The notes under the pieces were generated by a model that saw nothing but the letters and a program-made list of their open reading frames with translations, did not search any database and was not told the DNA's origin. From assembly GCF_002198665.1 (NCBI RefSeq), contig NZ_MWLM01000064.1:43997-107996 (forward strand): a stretch of DNA of 64,000 nt, read 5' to 3'. The DNA comes from Novosphingobium sp. B 225. GTDB lineage: Bacteria; Pseudomonadota; Alphaproteobacteria; Sphingomonadales; Sphingomonadaceae. A program made the translations under genes and the position numbers. Of this stretch, positions 1 to 8,740 are shown one piece after another (the first letter of the stretch is position 1; every line of letters starts with the position of its first letter).

Positions 1-236
1 CGCTGCACTTCAGTGCCGCCATCCCCGCCGATGTAGATTTCCCCGCCGGACAGGCCAGAGGCCCCGCCGCTGCCCGAATTGCGTTCGAACAGGATTACCT
101 TGGCTCCGGCCTCCGCCGCCTCGATCGCCGCGCAGGCCCCGGCTGCGCCAAAGCCGATCACGGCGACATCGCAGGTATAGTCCCACGCCTTCACTGCGCT
201 GGCGGGGAGAGGTTTGTGGAGGGATATTTCAGCCAT
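1..236 (-). CDS. FAD-dependent 3-ketosteroid dehydrogenase-like protein (N-terminal part, runs off window)
   Basis: Only the first 78 residues or so are present; the gene continues beyond base 1. After a short leader the protein shows a dinucleotide-binding fold with [20 protein letters not shown] (about residues 25-44), then an acidic strand end (ILFERN) and a Gly/Ser-rich loop ([11 protein letters not shown]). This is the N-terminus typical of fumarate reductase/3-ketosteroid-dehydrogenase flavoproteins. The start ATG overlaps the stop of the aldolase gene in ATGGCTGA, so the two are probably translationally coupled. Its place at the end of the hsaA-D-E-G-F operon makes a ring-A dehydrogenase (delta-1 or delta-4) the likely role. 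The substrate-binding part is outside the window, so the exact reaction is an inference. Confidence 0.75.
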   Translation of the reverse strand, partial: MAEISLHKPLPASAVKAWDYTCDVAVIGFGAAGACAAIEAAEAGAKVILFERNSGSGGASGLSGGEIYIGGDGGTEVQ

Positions 237-1266
237 TGCGAGCCTTCAGAATATCAAGCGCAACATCGACGATCATGTCTTCCTGCCCGCCCACCATCTT
301 GCGGCGGCCCAGTTCAACCAGGATCGCACGGGTATCGAGGCCATAGGTTTCGGCGGCCTTTTCCGCGTGACGCAGGAAGCTGGAATAGACCCCGGCATAG
401 CCCAGGCTGAGCGTTTCGCGGTCCACCCGCACGGGGCGGTCCTGCAAGGGCCGGACAAGGTCTTCGGCGGCGTCCATCAGCAGGTTGACGTCGCAGCCGT
501 GGTTCCAGCCCTTCCGGTCGGCAGCGGCGACGAACACTTCCAGCGGAGCATTGCCTGCGCCCGCGCCCATGCCGGTCAGGCTGGCGTCGATCCGCACCGC
601 ACCGCATTGCGCCGCGACAATCGAATTGGCCACGCCGAGCGAAAGGTTGTGGTGCGCGTGCATTCCGCGCTGGGTTTCGGGCTTGAGCACCCGGTCATAA
701 GCCTCAAACCGCGCCCGCACCCCGTCCATGTCGAGCGCGCCGCCAGAGTCGGTGACATAGACGCAATGCGCGCCGTAGCTTTCCATCAGCAGGGCTTGGC
801 TCGCGAGCTGTTCAGGCTCGATCATGTGGCTCATCATCAGAAAGCCCGAGACGTCCATGCCCAGATCGCGGGCGATACCGATGTGCTGCTTGCTTACGTC
901 AGCCTCGGTGCAATGCGTCGCCACGCGGACCGAGCGCACGCCGATGTCATAGGCGCGGCGCAGTTCTTCAACCGTGCCCAGACCCGGAAGGATCAGGGTG
1001 GTCAGCACGCATTTGTCGAGCACCGCGGCAACCGCCTCGAGCCACTCCCAATCGGTGTGCGCGCCAAAGCCATAGTTGAAGCTGGTGCCGGACAAGCCGT
1101 CGCCATGCGCCACTTCGATTGCATCAACCCCGGCAGCCTCGATTGCGGCGGCAATCGCCTGAACGTGATCGAGCCCGTACATGTGCCGGATCGCGTGCAT
1201 CCCGTCGCGCAGGGTGACGTCCTGAATATAGAGCTTGTCGCCCGCGTTGACATCGAACTTGCTCAT
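229..1266 (-). CDS. hsaF: 4-hydroxy-2-oxovalerate aldolase, HsaF type
   Basis: This 345-residue class II aldolase would split the 4-hydroxy-2-oxoacid from steroid ring A into pyruvate and an aldehyde. The N-terminal [13 protein letters not shown] segment (about residues 16-28) carries the Arg-Asp pair and catalytic His of the DmpG/BphI/HsaF family. The metal-binding [13 protein letters not shown] lies near residues 199-211, and the C-terminal communication domain ends in GGQEDMIVD. The length matches the family. The gene follows hsaG (stop side of the 1267-1414 gap) and overlaps the flavoprotein start. Aldolases of this type form a channelling complex with the acylating aldehyde dehydrogenase encoded by that upstream neighbour. 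Function is confident; the steroid-specific assignment rests on the operon. Confidence 0.93.
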   Translation of the reverse strand: MSKFDVNAGDKLYIQDVTLRDGMHAIRHMYGLDHVQAIAAAIEAAGVDAIEVAHGDGLSGTSFNYGFGAHTDWEWLEAVAAVLDKCVLTTLILPGLGTVEELRRAYDIGVRSVRVATHCTEADVSKQHIGIARDLGMDVSGFLMMSHMIEPEQLASQALLMESYGAHCVYVTDSGGALDMDGVRARFEAYDRVLKPETQRGMHAHHNLSLGVANSIVAAQCGAVRIDASLTGMGAGAGNAPLEVFVAAADRKGWNHGCDVNLLMDAAEDLVRPLQDRPVRVDRETLSLGYAGVYSSFLRHAEKAAETYGLDTRAILVELGRRKMVGGQEDMIVDVALDILKARNG

Positions 1267-1294
1267 GCGGATTTCCCGTGTTCGGTGGCGAAAG

Positions 1295-1395
1295 CCCCCT
1301 CCTCTTCAGAGGAGGGGGTTGGGGGTGGTGTGGTTCCTGCAATGTGGTCGCATGGGGCCACCACCCCCCGACCCCCTCCTCTGAAGAGGAGGGGG
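1295..1395. repeat. Paired CCCCTCCTC palindromes between hsaG and hsaF (family C)
   Basis: Two copies of the palindrome CCCCCTCCTCTTCAGAGGAG (plus GGGG) lie at 1295-1318 and 1372-1395. They are inverted to each other, and their flanks (GGTTGGGGGTGGTG and CACCACCCCCCGACC) also pair. The whole unit can fold as one long hairpin with a loop near 1340. It sits inside the operon between hsaG and hsaF. The same core occurs once more at 54247-54268. It may weaken read-through or stabilise upstream mRNA. Confidence 0.85.
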
Positions 1396-1414
1396 AGGTT
1401 GGTCGCGCCAGCGC

Positions 1415-2347
1415 TCATTGACCCATTCTCCGCGCGGCCAGCAGTTCCCCGGTGGCCTTGGCCGCAGCGGTCATGATGTCGAGGTTGCCCGAATAGGGCG
1501 GCAGGTAATCGCCTGCGCCTTCAACCTCCAGCATGATCATCGATTTGATGCCGGTGAAATCACCCATGCCGGGGATCTTCAGCTTGTTGTTGTCCCCGAA
1601 CCGTTCAAACTGCACTTCCTGCTTGAGCCGGTAGCCGGGGACGTATTTCTGCACTTCGGCCACCATCTCTGCCACCGAAGCGCGGATCGCGGCTTCATCG
1701 CCGCCTTCGCTGAGCGTGAACACCGTATCGCGCATGATCATCGGCGGTTCGGCGGGGTTGAGGATGATGATCGCCTTGCCCTTGGCTGCGCCGCCGACCA
1801 CTTCGATTGCGCGGGCGGTGGTGCGGGTGAACTCGTCGATATTGGCGCGGGTGCCGGGCCCGGCTGAGCGTGACGAGACCGAGGCGACGATCTCTGCATA
1901 GTGGACTTTGCCGGTGGCGCGGGCGACGGCATAGACCATCGGGATCGTCGCCTGCCCGCCGCAGGTCACCATGTTGACATTGGGCTGGTCCAGATGCTCG
2001 GCCATGTTGACCGGGGGCACGGTGAAGGGGCCGATCGCAGCGGGGGTAAGATCCACCACCTGGATGCCGTCCGCGCGCAAGGCTTCGTCATGGACCTTGT
2101 GGGCATAGGCGCTGGTCGCATCGAAGGCGATGCCGATTTCGGGATAGAGCGGATGCTTGCGCAGCCCGTCGAGCCCTTCATGGGTGGTGGCGATGCCATG
2201 TTCGCGCGCCATGGCGAGGCCTTCGGAGGCTTCGTCGATCCCGACCACGATCGCCAGTTCCATGTTCTGGGGATACTTGATCATCTTCATCATCAGGTCG
2301 GTGCCGATATTGCCCGAACCAATGATCGCGGCCTTTACGCGGGTCAT
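1415..2347 (-). CDS. hsaG: Acetaldehyde/propionaldehyde dehydrogenase (acylating), HsaG type
   Basis: The 310-residue protein would oxidise the aldehyde released by HsaF to its acyl-CoA with NAD and CoA. The Rossmann motif [14 protein letters not shown] is at the N-terminus. The catalytic Cys is in [18 protein letters not shown] (near residue 130), followed by [18 protein letters not shown], a hallmark of the DmpF/BphJ/HsaG family. I chose the ATG at 2347 because AAGGAAACTGCA precedes it and it starts the conserved [10 protein letters not shown]; an in-frame ATG 14 codons upstream lies inside the preceding gene. It follows hsaE with a gap of 10 bases. The gap to hsaF holds the palindromic repeat. 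Confidence 0.93.
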   Translation of the reverse strand: MTRVKAAIIGSGNIGTDLMMKMIKYPQNMELAIVVGIDEASEGLAMAREHGIATTHEGLDGLRKHPLYPEIGIAFDATSAYAHKVHDEALRADGIQVVDLTPAAIGPFTVPPVNMAEHLDQPNVNMVTCGGQATIPMVYAVARATGKVHYAEIVASVSSRSAGPGTRANIDEFTRTTARAIEVVGGAAKGKAIIILNPAEPPMIMRDTVFTLSEGGDEAAIRASVAEMVAEVQKYVPGYRLKQEVQFERFGDNNKLKIPGMGDFTGIKSMIMLEVEGAGDYLPPYSGNLDIMTAAAKATGELLAARRMGQ

Positions 2348-2357
2348 TGCAGTTTCC

Positions 2358-3134
2358 TTAGACAAATTTCGCGGTGCAGGTGCCGACACCGTGCAGAGTC
2401 ATTTCAAACAGATCGCCCTTTATCGCCGGTTCCAGCGGCACGAGGCTGCCCGAGAGGATCACGTCCCCGGCATCCAGCGTTACGCCATAGGCGCCCAGGG
2501 TGTTGGCGAGCCAGGCGACGGCCTGCGCCGGATCACCCTGAACCGCGCTGCCATAGCCTTCGGACAGCGGAGCGCCGTTCTTGGTCACGGTGACGTGGAG
2601 CGCGGGCAGGTCCAGCGTGCGCGGGTCGGCCCTGGCCTCACCCACCACGAACACGCCGCAGCTGGCATTGTCGGCCACGGTGTCAATGATCCCGATTTTC
2701 CAGTCCTGGATGCGGCTGTCGACGATCTCGAAGCAGGGGGCGATATAGTCGGTCGCGGCCACCACATCGGCGGCGGTTACGCCCGGGCCGTTCAGACTGT
2801 GCTTGAGCACAAAGGCGATTTCCGCTTCGGCGCGCGGGGCGATCAGGGCCTTGGCGTCGACATCAATCTCGCCCTCAACCCGCATCCAGTCGGTGAGGAA
2901 GCCGAAGTCCGGCTGGTGGACCCCCAGCATGTCCTGCACCGCCTTGCTGGTGACGCCGATCTTCTTGCCGACCACCCGTTCGCCGTCCTTGCGGCGGCGC
3001 GACAGGAAATCGAGGCTGATCGCATAGGCATCGTCCACCGTCAGCGCGGGATCGCGCGCGATCAGCGGGAGGACGGTGCGGCGTTCGCGCAGGCAGGCGT
3101 ACAGCTCTGCGCCGTATTTCTCAGCTTTGCTCAT
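2358..3134 (-). CDS. hsaE: 2-hydroxyhexa/penta-2,4-dienoate hydratase, HsaE type
   Basis: This 258-residue member of the MhpD/BphH/HsaE fumarylacetoacetase-like hydratases would hydrate the 2-hydroxydienoate released by HsaD to a 4-hydroxy-2-oxoacid for HsaF. Visible family features are [14 protein letters not shown] (about residues 55-68), [12 protein letters not shown] with metal-binding acidic residues near residue 100, and CFEIVDSRI. The ATG at 3134 starts the conserved MSKAEKYG and overlaps the end of hsaD by 14 bases. The in-frame ATG six codons further upstream is less likely. The family also contains decarboxylases, but the operon favours the hydratase. Confidence 0.9.
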   Translation of the reverse strand: MSKAEKYGAELYACLRERRTVLPLIARDPALTVDDAYAISLDFLSRRRKDGERVVGKKIGVTSKAVQDMLGVHQPDFGFLTDWMRVEGEIDVDAKALIAPRAEAEIAFVLKHSLNGPGVTAADVVAATDYIAPCFEIVDSRIQDWKIGIIDTVADNASCGVFVVGEARADPRTLDLPALHVTVTKNGAPLSEGYGSAVQGDPAQAVAWLANTLGAYGVTLDAGDVILSGSLVPLEPAIKGDLFEMTLHGVGTCTAKFV

Positions 3135-3945
3135 TGAGGAAGTCGATCGCATATTTGTTGAACTCGCTCGCGCGTTCGACCTGCACCCAGTGGCCGGTGC
3201 GGGCGAAAGTCAGGCAGCGGACGTTCCGGCAGGCGTCGAGGAACAGCCGCGCGTGGCTTTCCGGGCAGAATTCGTCGTTCAGCCCCCACATCACGAAGAT
3301 CGGCTTGTCGACCTCGTGCAGTCGCAGCCCCAGGTTGGGGGTCTTCATCCGCATCAGCACATCCTTGGGCTGGGTGCGGGCGACGGCGAAGCGTTCGGCC
3401 ACCAGTTCGTCGGGGATCTTGTCGGCCCAGTCGGGATGCAGCAGGTTGGTGATCAGGCGGCGCTGTTCGGCCAGGTTGAAATCCGGCCCGCCGAAGTTGG
3501 AGACCATCTTGGTGATCCCGGGCATGGTGAAATAGCTCGCCTGCTCGGCGACGCAGCCCGGCGCCATCAGCACCAGCTTGTCGGTGAATTCCGGATGATC
3601 GAGCGTCATCTGCAAGGCGACCCCGCCGCCCAGCGAATTGCCGACCAGCGTCGCCCGCTCGATCCCGTGCTGGCGCAGTGCATCGTACAAGGTGTCAGTG
3701 AACAGCTGCAGGGGATAGTCGATCCCCTCGGGCTTTGAGCTGGCCCCATAACCGATCATGTCGGGCAGGATCACGCGGTAGCCCGCCGCCACGAAGGCAT
3801 CGATATTCTGGCGAAAGTTCGATTGCCCCGACGCGCCGGGGCCGCTGCCGTGGATGAACACCACCACCGGGCCGCTGCCAGTGTCAGCCAGATGGATGTC
3901 GTAATCACCCGCGACCCGGTAGGTCGCCTGTTTCAGTTCGGCCAC
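3121..3945 (-). CDS. hsaD: meta-Cleavage product hydrolase (4,9-DSHA hydrolase), HsaD type
   Basis: A 274-residue alpha/beta hydrolase that would cut the C-C bond of the ring-A meta-cleavage product, giving the HIP acid and a 2-hydroxydienoate. The oxyanion-hole region HGSGPGASG is at 32-40 and the nucleophile is Ser104 in GNSLGGG. The acid lies in WGLNDEFCP and the base in ARTGHWVQVE near the C-terminus, all typical of the BphD/HsaD group. I chose the GTG at 3945 because AAGGA lies eight bases upstream; longer in-frame starts would run into hsaA. The gene begins 10 bases after the hsaA stop and overlaps hsaE. Confidence 0.92.
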   Translation of the reverse strand: MAELKQATYRVAGDYDIHLADTGSGPVVVFIHGSGPGASGQSNFRQNIDAFVAAGYRVILPDMIGYGASSKPEGIDYPLQLFTDTLYDALRQHGIERATLVGNSLGGGVALQMTLDHPEFTDKLVLMAPGCVAEQASYFTMPGITKMVSNFGGPDFNLAEQRRLITNLLHPDWADKIPDELVAERFAVARTQPKDVLMRMKTPNLGLRLHEVDKPIFVMWGLNDEFCPESHARLFLDACRNVRCLTFARTGHWVQVERASEFNKYAIDFLNEQS

Positions 3946-3955
3946 GCTGTGTCCT

Positions 3956-5176
3956 TCAAAGGAAAGTGAATGTCGGCTCTTCGCCGAACATCGAGCCGAC
4001 CACGTCGCCAAAGCGGTTGTTCGGATCGTTGGCAACGTGCGCGCGGCCGGCGTTGAGATCGAGCCAGGGCTGGATGATCTCGCTGGTCATGTAGATCGCG
4101 CGGCCGCCCAGCTGCTGCATCACATCGTCGATCATCTCGACCAGGCGGCGCACCACGTTGGACGAATTGTAGGCATAGAGCGCGCGCTTCTCCATCGGAA
4201 TGGCCTCGCCGCGCTCCGCGTAACCCATCAGGTCTTCAAAGGTGACACGCTGCATCGTTTCCATTTCGATGATCTGCGCATGCGCCTTGGCCATTGCGGC
4301 TTGCAGGAACGGATCGGCCTTGCTCGCCTTGCCGGTATTGGTGGACACGCGGCTGGCCATGATGCCCTTCGCCGCATTCAGCGCCGCTTTGGCCCCGCCG
4401 AACGCCGCAGTTGAAACCGAACGCACGAATACCTGCGCCCAGGGCAGGGTATAGAGCGGGCCGGTATTCTCAGCCTGGCCGGGGTTCTGGCACAGGAAAC
4501 CATCGATTGCGCGGTGGGTGCGGTACTCGGGCACGAACACATCGTTGACGTGGATGTCATGGCTGCCGGTGCCCTGCAGGCCAAAAGTCTGCCAGGCATC
4601 GCGGTCAATCGTATAGTCACTGCGCGGCAGCAGGAAAGTGCGCATGTCGGGCGGGCCAGAACCGGGCACATCGTCCGGCCAGACCAGCGCGCCCAGCAGC
4701 ACCCAGCCGCAATGCACCGATCCGGTCGAAAAGCCCCAGTGGCCCGACAGGCGGAAGCCGCCTTCGACCGTCTTGACCTGCCCGACCGGCTGATAGGTCG
4801 AGCTGACCAGCATGTCGTTGTCATCGGCCCAGACTTCGTCCTGCGCCTGATCATGGAACAGCGCCATTTCATAAGGGTGGCAGCCCAGCACGCCATACAT
4901 CCACCCGGTTGACATGCAGCCTTCGGCCAGCGCCTTTTGCACTTCGAAGAAAGTGTTGGGGTGCATTTCATAGCCGCCCCAGCGTTTCGGCTGGAGGATG
5001 CGGAAAAACCCGGCTTGCTTCATTTCGGCGATCGTCTCGTCCGAAACGTCGCGATTGGCGGTGGTTGCCTTGGCGCGGGCCTTGAGCGCGGGGATCATCG
5101 CGCGGGCACGGGCGACCAGATCGTCATGGGTGGGGATCGCGGCATGAACCGGATCGGACAAGGCTGCCGTAGCCAT
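3956..5176 (-). CDS. hsaA: Flavin-dependent 3-HSA hydroxylase, HsaA type (acyl-CoA-dehydrogenase fold)
   Basis: The 406-residue protein belongs to the flavin monooxygenases with an acyl-CoA dehydrogenase fold that hydroxylate the phenolic ring A of the secosteroid (3-HSA to 3,4-DHSA). Conserved segments include GFFRILQPKRWGGYE, CMSTGWMYGVLGCHPYEMALF, FGLQGTGSHDIHVNDVFVP and the C-terminal AGRAHVANDPNNRFGDVVGS, all close to mycobacterial HsaA. The start ATG at 5176 has GGGAGAAG upstream. It is the first gene of the leftward operon and is read from the 181-bp divergent promoter region. These enzymes need a separate flavin reductase (HsaB); none is in this window. Confidence 0.9.
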   Translation of the reverse strand: MATAALSDPVHAAIPTHDDLVARARAMIPALKARAKATTANRDVSDETIAEMKQAGFFRILQPKRWGGYEMHPNTFFEVQKALAEGCMSTGWMYGVLGCHPYEMALFHDQAQDEVWADDNDMLVSSTYQPVGQVKTVEGGFRLSGHWGFSTGSVHCGWVLLGALVWPDDVPGSGPPDMRTFLLPRSDYTIDRDAWQTFGLQGTGSHDIHVNDVFVPEYRTHRAIDGFLCQNPGQAENTGPLYTLPWAQVFVRSVSTAAFGGAKAALNAAKGIMASRVSTNTGKASKADPFLQAAMAKAHAQIIEMETMQRVTFEDLMGYAERGEAIPMEKRALYAYNSSNVVRRLVEMIDDVMQQLGGRAIYMTSEIIQPWLDLNAGRAHVANDPNNRFGDVVGSMFGEEPTFTFL

Positions 5177-5307
5177 GATTGAGCTTCTCCCTAACAGTCG
5201 AATCGCACTTGCCTTCAGGCCAAGCATTCGTAAAAATTTCTGCCATGCGATACGCAAATCGTCAATTGAAAAGCACTCTGGCTTTCGATATTGGCAGTTT
5301 TCGAATC

Positions 5308-5337
5308 TACCGAACGCGATAAACGTGCATTTCGGTA
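5308..5337. promoter_or_regulatory. Inverted repeat TACCGAA-N16-TTCGGTA in the divergent hsaA/SDR promoter region
   Basis: Seven-base perfect arms (5308-5314 and 5331-5337) are separated by 16 bases, about three helical turns from arm start to arm end. The site lies 20 bases before the TTG start of the rightward operon and about 130 bases before hsaA. The surrounding 5177-5357 is AT-richer than the genes. It is a candidate operator for the whole steroid locus. No regulator gene is adjacent, so the binding protein is unknown. Confidence 0.5.
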
Positions 5338-5357
5338 TTTCTCGGGGAGAGTGCGAT

Positions 5358-6125
5358 TTGAGCGGCAGTTTTGCCATCGATCTGGCCGGACAAGTGGCCG
5401 TGGTCACCGGGGGGACCCGGGGGCTGGGGCGTCATATTGCAGCGGCGCTCGCCGGGGCCGGGGCGCAAGTGGTGGTCTGCGGGCGCAATGCCCCGGCAGA
5501 CCTGCCGCCCGGCGTCACGTTCTTCGCTGCCGACATTCGTGATGCCGAACAGGCGAAAGCGCTGGTAGACCATGCAGCAGCGCTGCACGGGCGGCTGGAC
5601 ATTGTGGTCAACAACGCTGGTGGATCGCCCGCTGCTGCTTTCGAAGCAGCCAGTCCGCGCTTTCTGGACGCGATCCTCAAGCTCAACCTGCAGGCTCCGA
5701 TGTACATGGCGCAGGCCGCACATCCGCATCTGGTCAAGGCGGGCGGGGGCAATGTGATCAACATCGCGTCAGTAAGCGGCATCCGCCCGTCGCCCGGCAC
5801 CGCAGCCTACGGCGCAGCCAAGGCCGGGCTGCTCAATCTGACGCAAAGCCTGGCGCAGGAATGGGGGCCGCAGGGTGTGCGGGTCAATGCGATCATCGCA
5901 GGGCTGATGCAGACCGAAAATGCCGAAGCGACTTATGGCGACGCCGCGGCGCAGGCGGCCGTCGGCCGTTCCATGCCGCTGCAACGCATGGGGCTGGGAT
6001 CGGACATAGCCGGGGCCGTGCTGTGGCTGTGCAGCGATGCCGCCGCGTGGGTCAGCGGTGCACGTATCAACGTCGATGGCGGGGGAGAACGACCGTACTT
6101 CCTCGACCTCGTGAAAGGGGAGTAA
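5358..6125 (+). CDS. Short-chain dehydrogenase/reductase, first gene of the rightward steroid operon
   Basis: A classical 255-residue SDR. It has TGGTRGLG (17-24) for NAD(P) binding, NNAGG, a catalytic Ser in NIASVSGIRPS, and Tyr-x3-Lys in YGAAKAG. The start is uncertain. I chose TTG at 5358 because GGGGAG lies eight bases upstream and it sets the usual distance to the Rossmann motif; the open frame extends upstream into the promoter region. The gene is followed after four bases by hsaC. A hydroxysteroid or hydroxyacyl-CoA dehydrogenase is plausible, but the sequence does not give the substrate. Confidence 0.82.
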   Translation: MSGSFAIDLAGQVAVVTGGTRGLGRHIAAALAGAGAQVVVCGRNAPADLPPGVTFFAADIRDAEQAKALVDHAAALHGRLDIVVNNAGGSPAAAFEAASPRFLDAILKLNLQAPMYMAQAAHPHLVKAGGGNVINIASVSGIRPSPGTAAYGAAKAGLLNLTQSLAQEWGPQGVRVNAIIAGLMQTENAEATYGDAAAQAAVGRSMPLQRMGLGSDIAGAVLWLCSDAAAWVSGARINVDGGGERPYFLDLVKGE

Positions 6126-6129
6126 GGCC

Positions 6130-7068
6130 ATGGGCGTAAAGGCGCTGGGCTATGTCGTGATCGAAAGTGTCGATCCGGCGCGGTGGGATCGGTTCCTGTG
6201 CGAACTGGTGGGCGCGATGCGCGCGCCAGACGGGGCGGACGGGGCCATGCTGTTCCGGGTGGACGAACGGGTGTTCCGCATGCGGATCGAACGCGGCGCG
6301 CGTGATCATTTCACTGCGGCGGGCTATGAAGTGGCGGACGCGGCGGCGCTCGATGCACTGGCCGATGCCATTGCCGCAGCGGGCCGCCCGGTTGAACGCG
6401 GTAGCGCCGATCTGGCTGCTTCGCGCGGGGTGACCGGCCTGATCCGCACCAGCGACCCGGCGGGCAACGGACTGGAATTCTACCATGGTGACAGCGCGGC
6501 GGACACGCCGTTCGTATCGCCGCTGGGGATCGACCATTTCGTCACCGGCGATCAGGGCATGGGCCACGCGGTGTTCTCTGCACCCAATTTCGATGAATGC
6601 GTGGCGTTCTATCAGGACGTGGTGGGTTTCCATCCCACCGATATGCCGCGCTTCTATTTCGGCGGGGGCGGGCCGGACGATCCGGGCATGGGCTTTGCCT
6701 TCATGCACGCCGATAATGGCCGCCACCACTCGATCGCACTGGGCGAAGGCCCGGTCCCGCCCTCGGGCGCGGTGCACATCATGCTGCAGCTGCCCAATCT
6801 GCTGGAAGTGGGCAAGGCGCATGATCGGATGAAGGCCATGGGCTATCCCGAAAGCGCGACGCTGGGCCAGCATTTCAATGACGAGACGGTTGGCTTCTAT
6901 GTTCAGACCCCGGCAGGTTTCGATCTGGAGATCGGCTGTGACAGCCTGGTGATCGATCCGGCCAGCTGGGAAGTCACGCAGCACATCGGGATCAGCCAGT
7001 GGGGCCATGAATGGGCCTGGCAAAAAGCGATGAAAGAGGCGCAGATGAACGCGGCGGCAGCGGAATGA
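6130..7068 (+). CDS. hsaC: 3,4-DHSA extradiol dioxygenase, HsaC type
   Basis: A 312-residue type I extradiol dioxygenase that would open catecholic ring A by 4,5-cleavage. The N-terminal half is the degenerate vicinal-oxygen-chelate module; the C-terminal half holds the iron ligands His146 (GMGHAVF), His216 (AVHIMLQ) and Glu267 (FDLEIGC). The active-site pair His199-His200 (GRHHSIALG) and Tyr257 also fit the family. The ligand spacing is nearly that of mycobacterial HsaC and BphC. The stop overlaps the ipdA start in ATGA. The product would go to HsaD, encoded in the divergent operon. Confidence 0.93.
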   Translation: MGVKALGYVVIESVDPARWDRFLCELVGAMRAPDGADGAMLFRVDERVFRMRIERGARDHFTAAGYEVADAAALDALADAIAAAGRPVERGSADLAASRGVTGLIRTSDPAGNGLEFYHGDSAADTPFVSPLGIDHFVTGDQGMGHAVFSAPNFDECVAFYQDVVGFHPTDMPRFYFGGGGPDDPGMGFAFMHADNGRHHSIALGEGPVPPSGAVHIMLQLPNLLEVGKAHDRMKAMGYPESATLGQHFNDETVGFYVQTPAGFDLEIGCDSLVIDPASWEVTQHIGISQWGHEWAWQKAMKEAQMNAAAAE

Positions 7069-7949
7069 CAATGCTCGACAAACGCATGACCCCGGCAGAG
7101 ATCGTCGGGCAGCTTTCGGACGGGATGACGCTGGGAATCGGCGGCTGGGGCCCGCGGCGCAAGCCGATGGCCTTGGTGCGCGAAGTGCTGCGCTCGGACC
7201 TCAAGGACCTGACCATTGTTGCCTATGGCGGCGCGGACGTGGGGATGCTGTGCGCGGCGGGCAAAGTGAAGAAACTGGTCTTCGCTTTCGTCAGCCTTGA
7301 TGCGATTCCCCTGGAGCCGTGGTTCCGCAAGGCGCGTGAAGCCGGGCAGATCGAGGTGCTGGAACTTGACGAAGGCATGTTCCAGTGGGGGCTGAAAGCG
7401 GCGGCGTTCCAGCTGCCGTTCCTGCCGACCCGGGTGGGGCTGGGCACCGACCTGGCCGAGCTGGGCGGGCTCAAGACCGTGCAGTCACCCTATGCCGATG
7501 GTGAAACGCTGATCGCGATGCCCGCGCTCAAGCTTGATGCAGCGCTGCTGCACGTCAACCGCTCTGACTGGCGCGGCAATATCCACGCGTTCGGGCCGGA
7601 CGTTTACTACGACGAATGGTTCGCCCGCGCTGCGGCCAAGACCTACGTGTCGTGCGAGGAACTGGTCGATAAGATGGAAGACCACTACGCCGACCAGGCC
7701 CAGGCCAACATCGTCGAACGCGCGTTCATTTCGGGCGTCACCCACATTCCCTGCGGCGCGCATCCCAGCTCGATGCCGCCGGCCTATGGCTGGGATATGA
7801 AGGCGTTCAAGGCCTACACCGACGCCGCCAAGGATCCGGGAGACTGGAACGCGGTGAAGGACCGTTTCGTCGGCGCGAATGAAGCCGATTACCTTGCAGG
7901 CTTTGGCGGAAAGGAGGCGGTCGCGGCTCTCCCGCTTCCGATTTTCTGA
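7065..7949 (+). CDS. ipdA: COCHEA-CoA hydrolase alpha subunit, IpdA type
   Basis: A 294-residue class I CoA-transferase-fold protein closely resembling IpdA, which with IpdB hydrolyses the last carbocycle (ring C remnant) in HIP-CoA breakdown. Diagnostic segments are GMTLGIGGWGPRRKPMALVR near residue 20, TIVAYGGADVGMLCAAGKVK, and ELDEGMFQWGLKAAA, which holds the glutamate expected at the position of the IpdA catalytic residue. The start ATG at 7065 overlaps the hsaC stop; a second ATG two codons later is possible. The stop overlaps the ipdB start (TGATG), as expected for a stoichiometric heterodimer. Confidence 0.92.
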   Translation: MTMLDKRMTPAEIVGQLSDGMTLGIGGWGPRRKPMALVREVLRSDLKDLTIVAYGGADVGMLCAAGKVKKLVFAFVSLDAIPLEPWFRKAREAGQIEVLELDEGMFQWGLKAAAFQLPFLPTRVGLGTDLAELGGLKTVQSPYADGETLIAMPALKLDAALLHVNRSDWRGNIHAFGPDVYYDEWFARAAAKTYVSCEELVDKMEDHYADQAQANIVERAFISGVTHIPCGAHPSSMPPAYGWDMKAFKAYTDAAKDPGDWNAVKDRFVGANEADYLAGFGGKEAVAALPLPIF

Positions 7950-8740
7950 TGACTGACGTTACTCTCGCAGAACTCTGCATTTTCGCCTGTTCGGAAGCGT
8001 TCCGCAACAACGGTGAGATCATCGCCACCGGGGTCGGCCCGGTGCCGCGGCTTGCCGCCAGTCTGGCCAAGCTGACCCACAGCCCCGAACTGATGATGAC
8101 CGATGGCGAATGCTATCTGGTCGAACAGCCGGTGCCGCTGGGGCCGCGCAAATACGATGATCGCAAGGCGGCGGGTTACCTGCCGTTCAGTCGGTTCTTC
8201 GATGCGGCGGTGTGGACCGGGCGGCGTCACGCGATGGTCACGCCGACCCAGATCGACCGGTTTGGCCAGATCAACCTCAGCCAGCTGGGCGGCACGCACC
8301 AGCAGCCCAAGACCCAGATGCTGGGCGTGCGCGGCTTTCCGGGGAACACGATCTACCACCCCAACAGCTTCTTCTTCCCCAGCCACACCACTCGCGTATT
8401 CGTGGCGGGCGAAGTCGATATGGTTTCGGGCGTGGGCTATAACCCGGCCAAGCGCGTTCCCGGCGGGAATTACAGCGCGGTCAGCCTGCGCAGCATCGTG
8501 ACCAACCTGTGCGTGATGGACTTTGGCGGGCCGGACAATGCCGTGCGTGTCGTTTCGCTCCATCCCGGCGTGACTTTTGCCCAGGTGCAGGAAGCGACCG
8601 GCTTTGATCTGATCGATGCGGTCGCCGGTGAAACGGCGCTGCCGGGGGCAGAGGAACTGGCGATCATCGCCAGCCTCGATCCGCACAACATTCGCGCCGG
8701 CGCAATCAAAGACAACCCTCTTGCAAGGATCCCAGCATGA
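7949..8740 (+). CDS. ipdB: COCHEA-CoA hydrolase beta subunit, IpdB type
   Basis: This 263-residue CoA-transferase-family beta subunit pairs with IpdA. Conserved parts include GEIIATGVGPVPRLAASLAK, MTDGECYLVE, GRRHAMVTPTQIDRFGQINL and the GNTIYHPNSFFFPSHTTRVF segment. As in known IpdAB proteins, the pair is expected to act as a hydrolase rather than a CoA-transferase. It overlaps ipdA by one base and the following crotonase by four (ATGA), so it sits in the tightly coupled core of the operon. Confidence is high because alpha and beta are adjacent and ipdC and echA20 homologues follow. Confidence 0.92.
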   Translation: MTDVTLAELCIFACSEAFRNNGEIIATGVGPVPRLAASLAKLTHSPELMMTDGECYLVEQPVPLGPRKYDDRKAAGYLPFSRFFDAAVWTGRRHAMVTPTQIDRFGQINLSQLGGTHQQPKTQMLGVRGFPGNTIYHPNSFFFPSHTTRVFVAGEVDMVSGVGYNPAKRVPGGNYSAVSLRSIVTNLCVMDFGGPDNAVRVVSLHPGVTFAQVQEATGFDLIDAVAGETALPGAEELAIIASLDPHNIRAGAIKDNPLARIPA

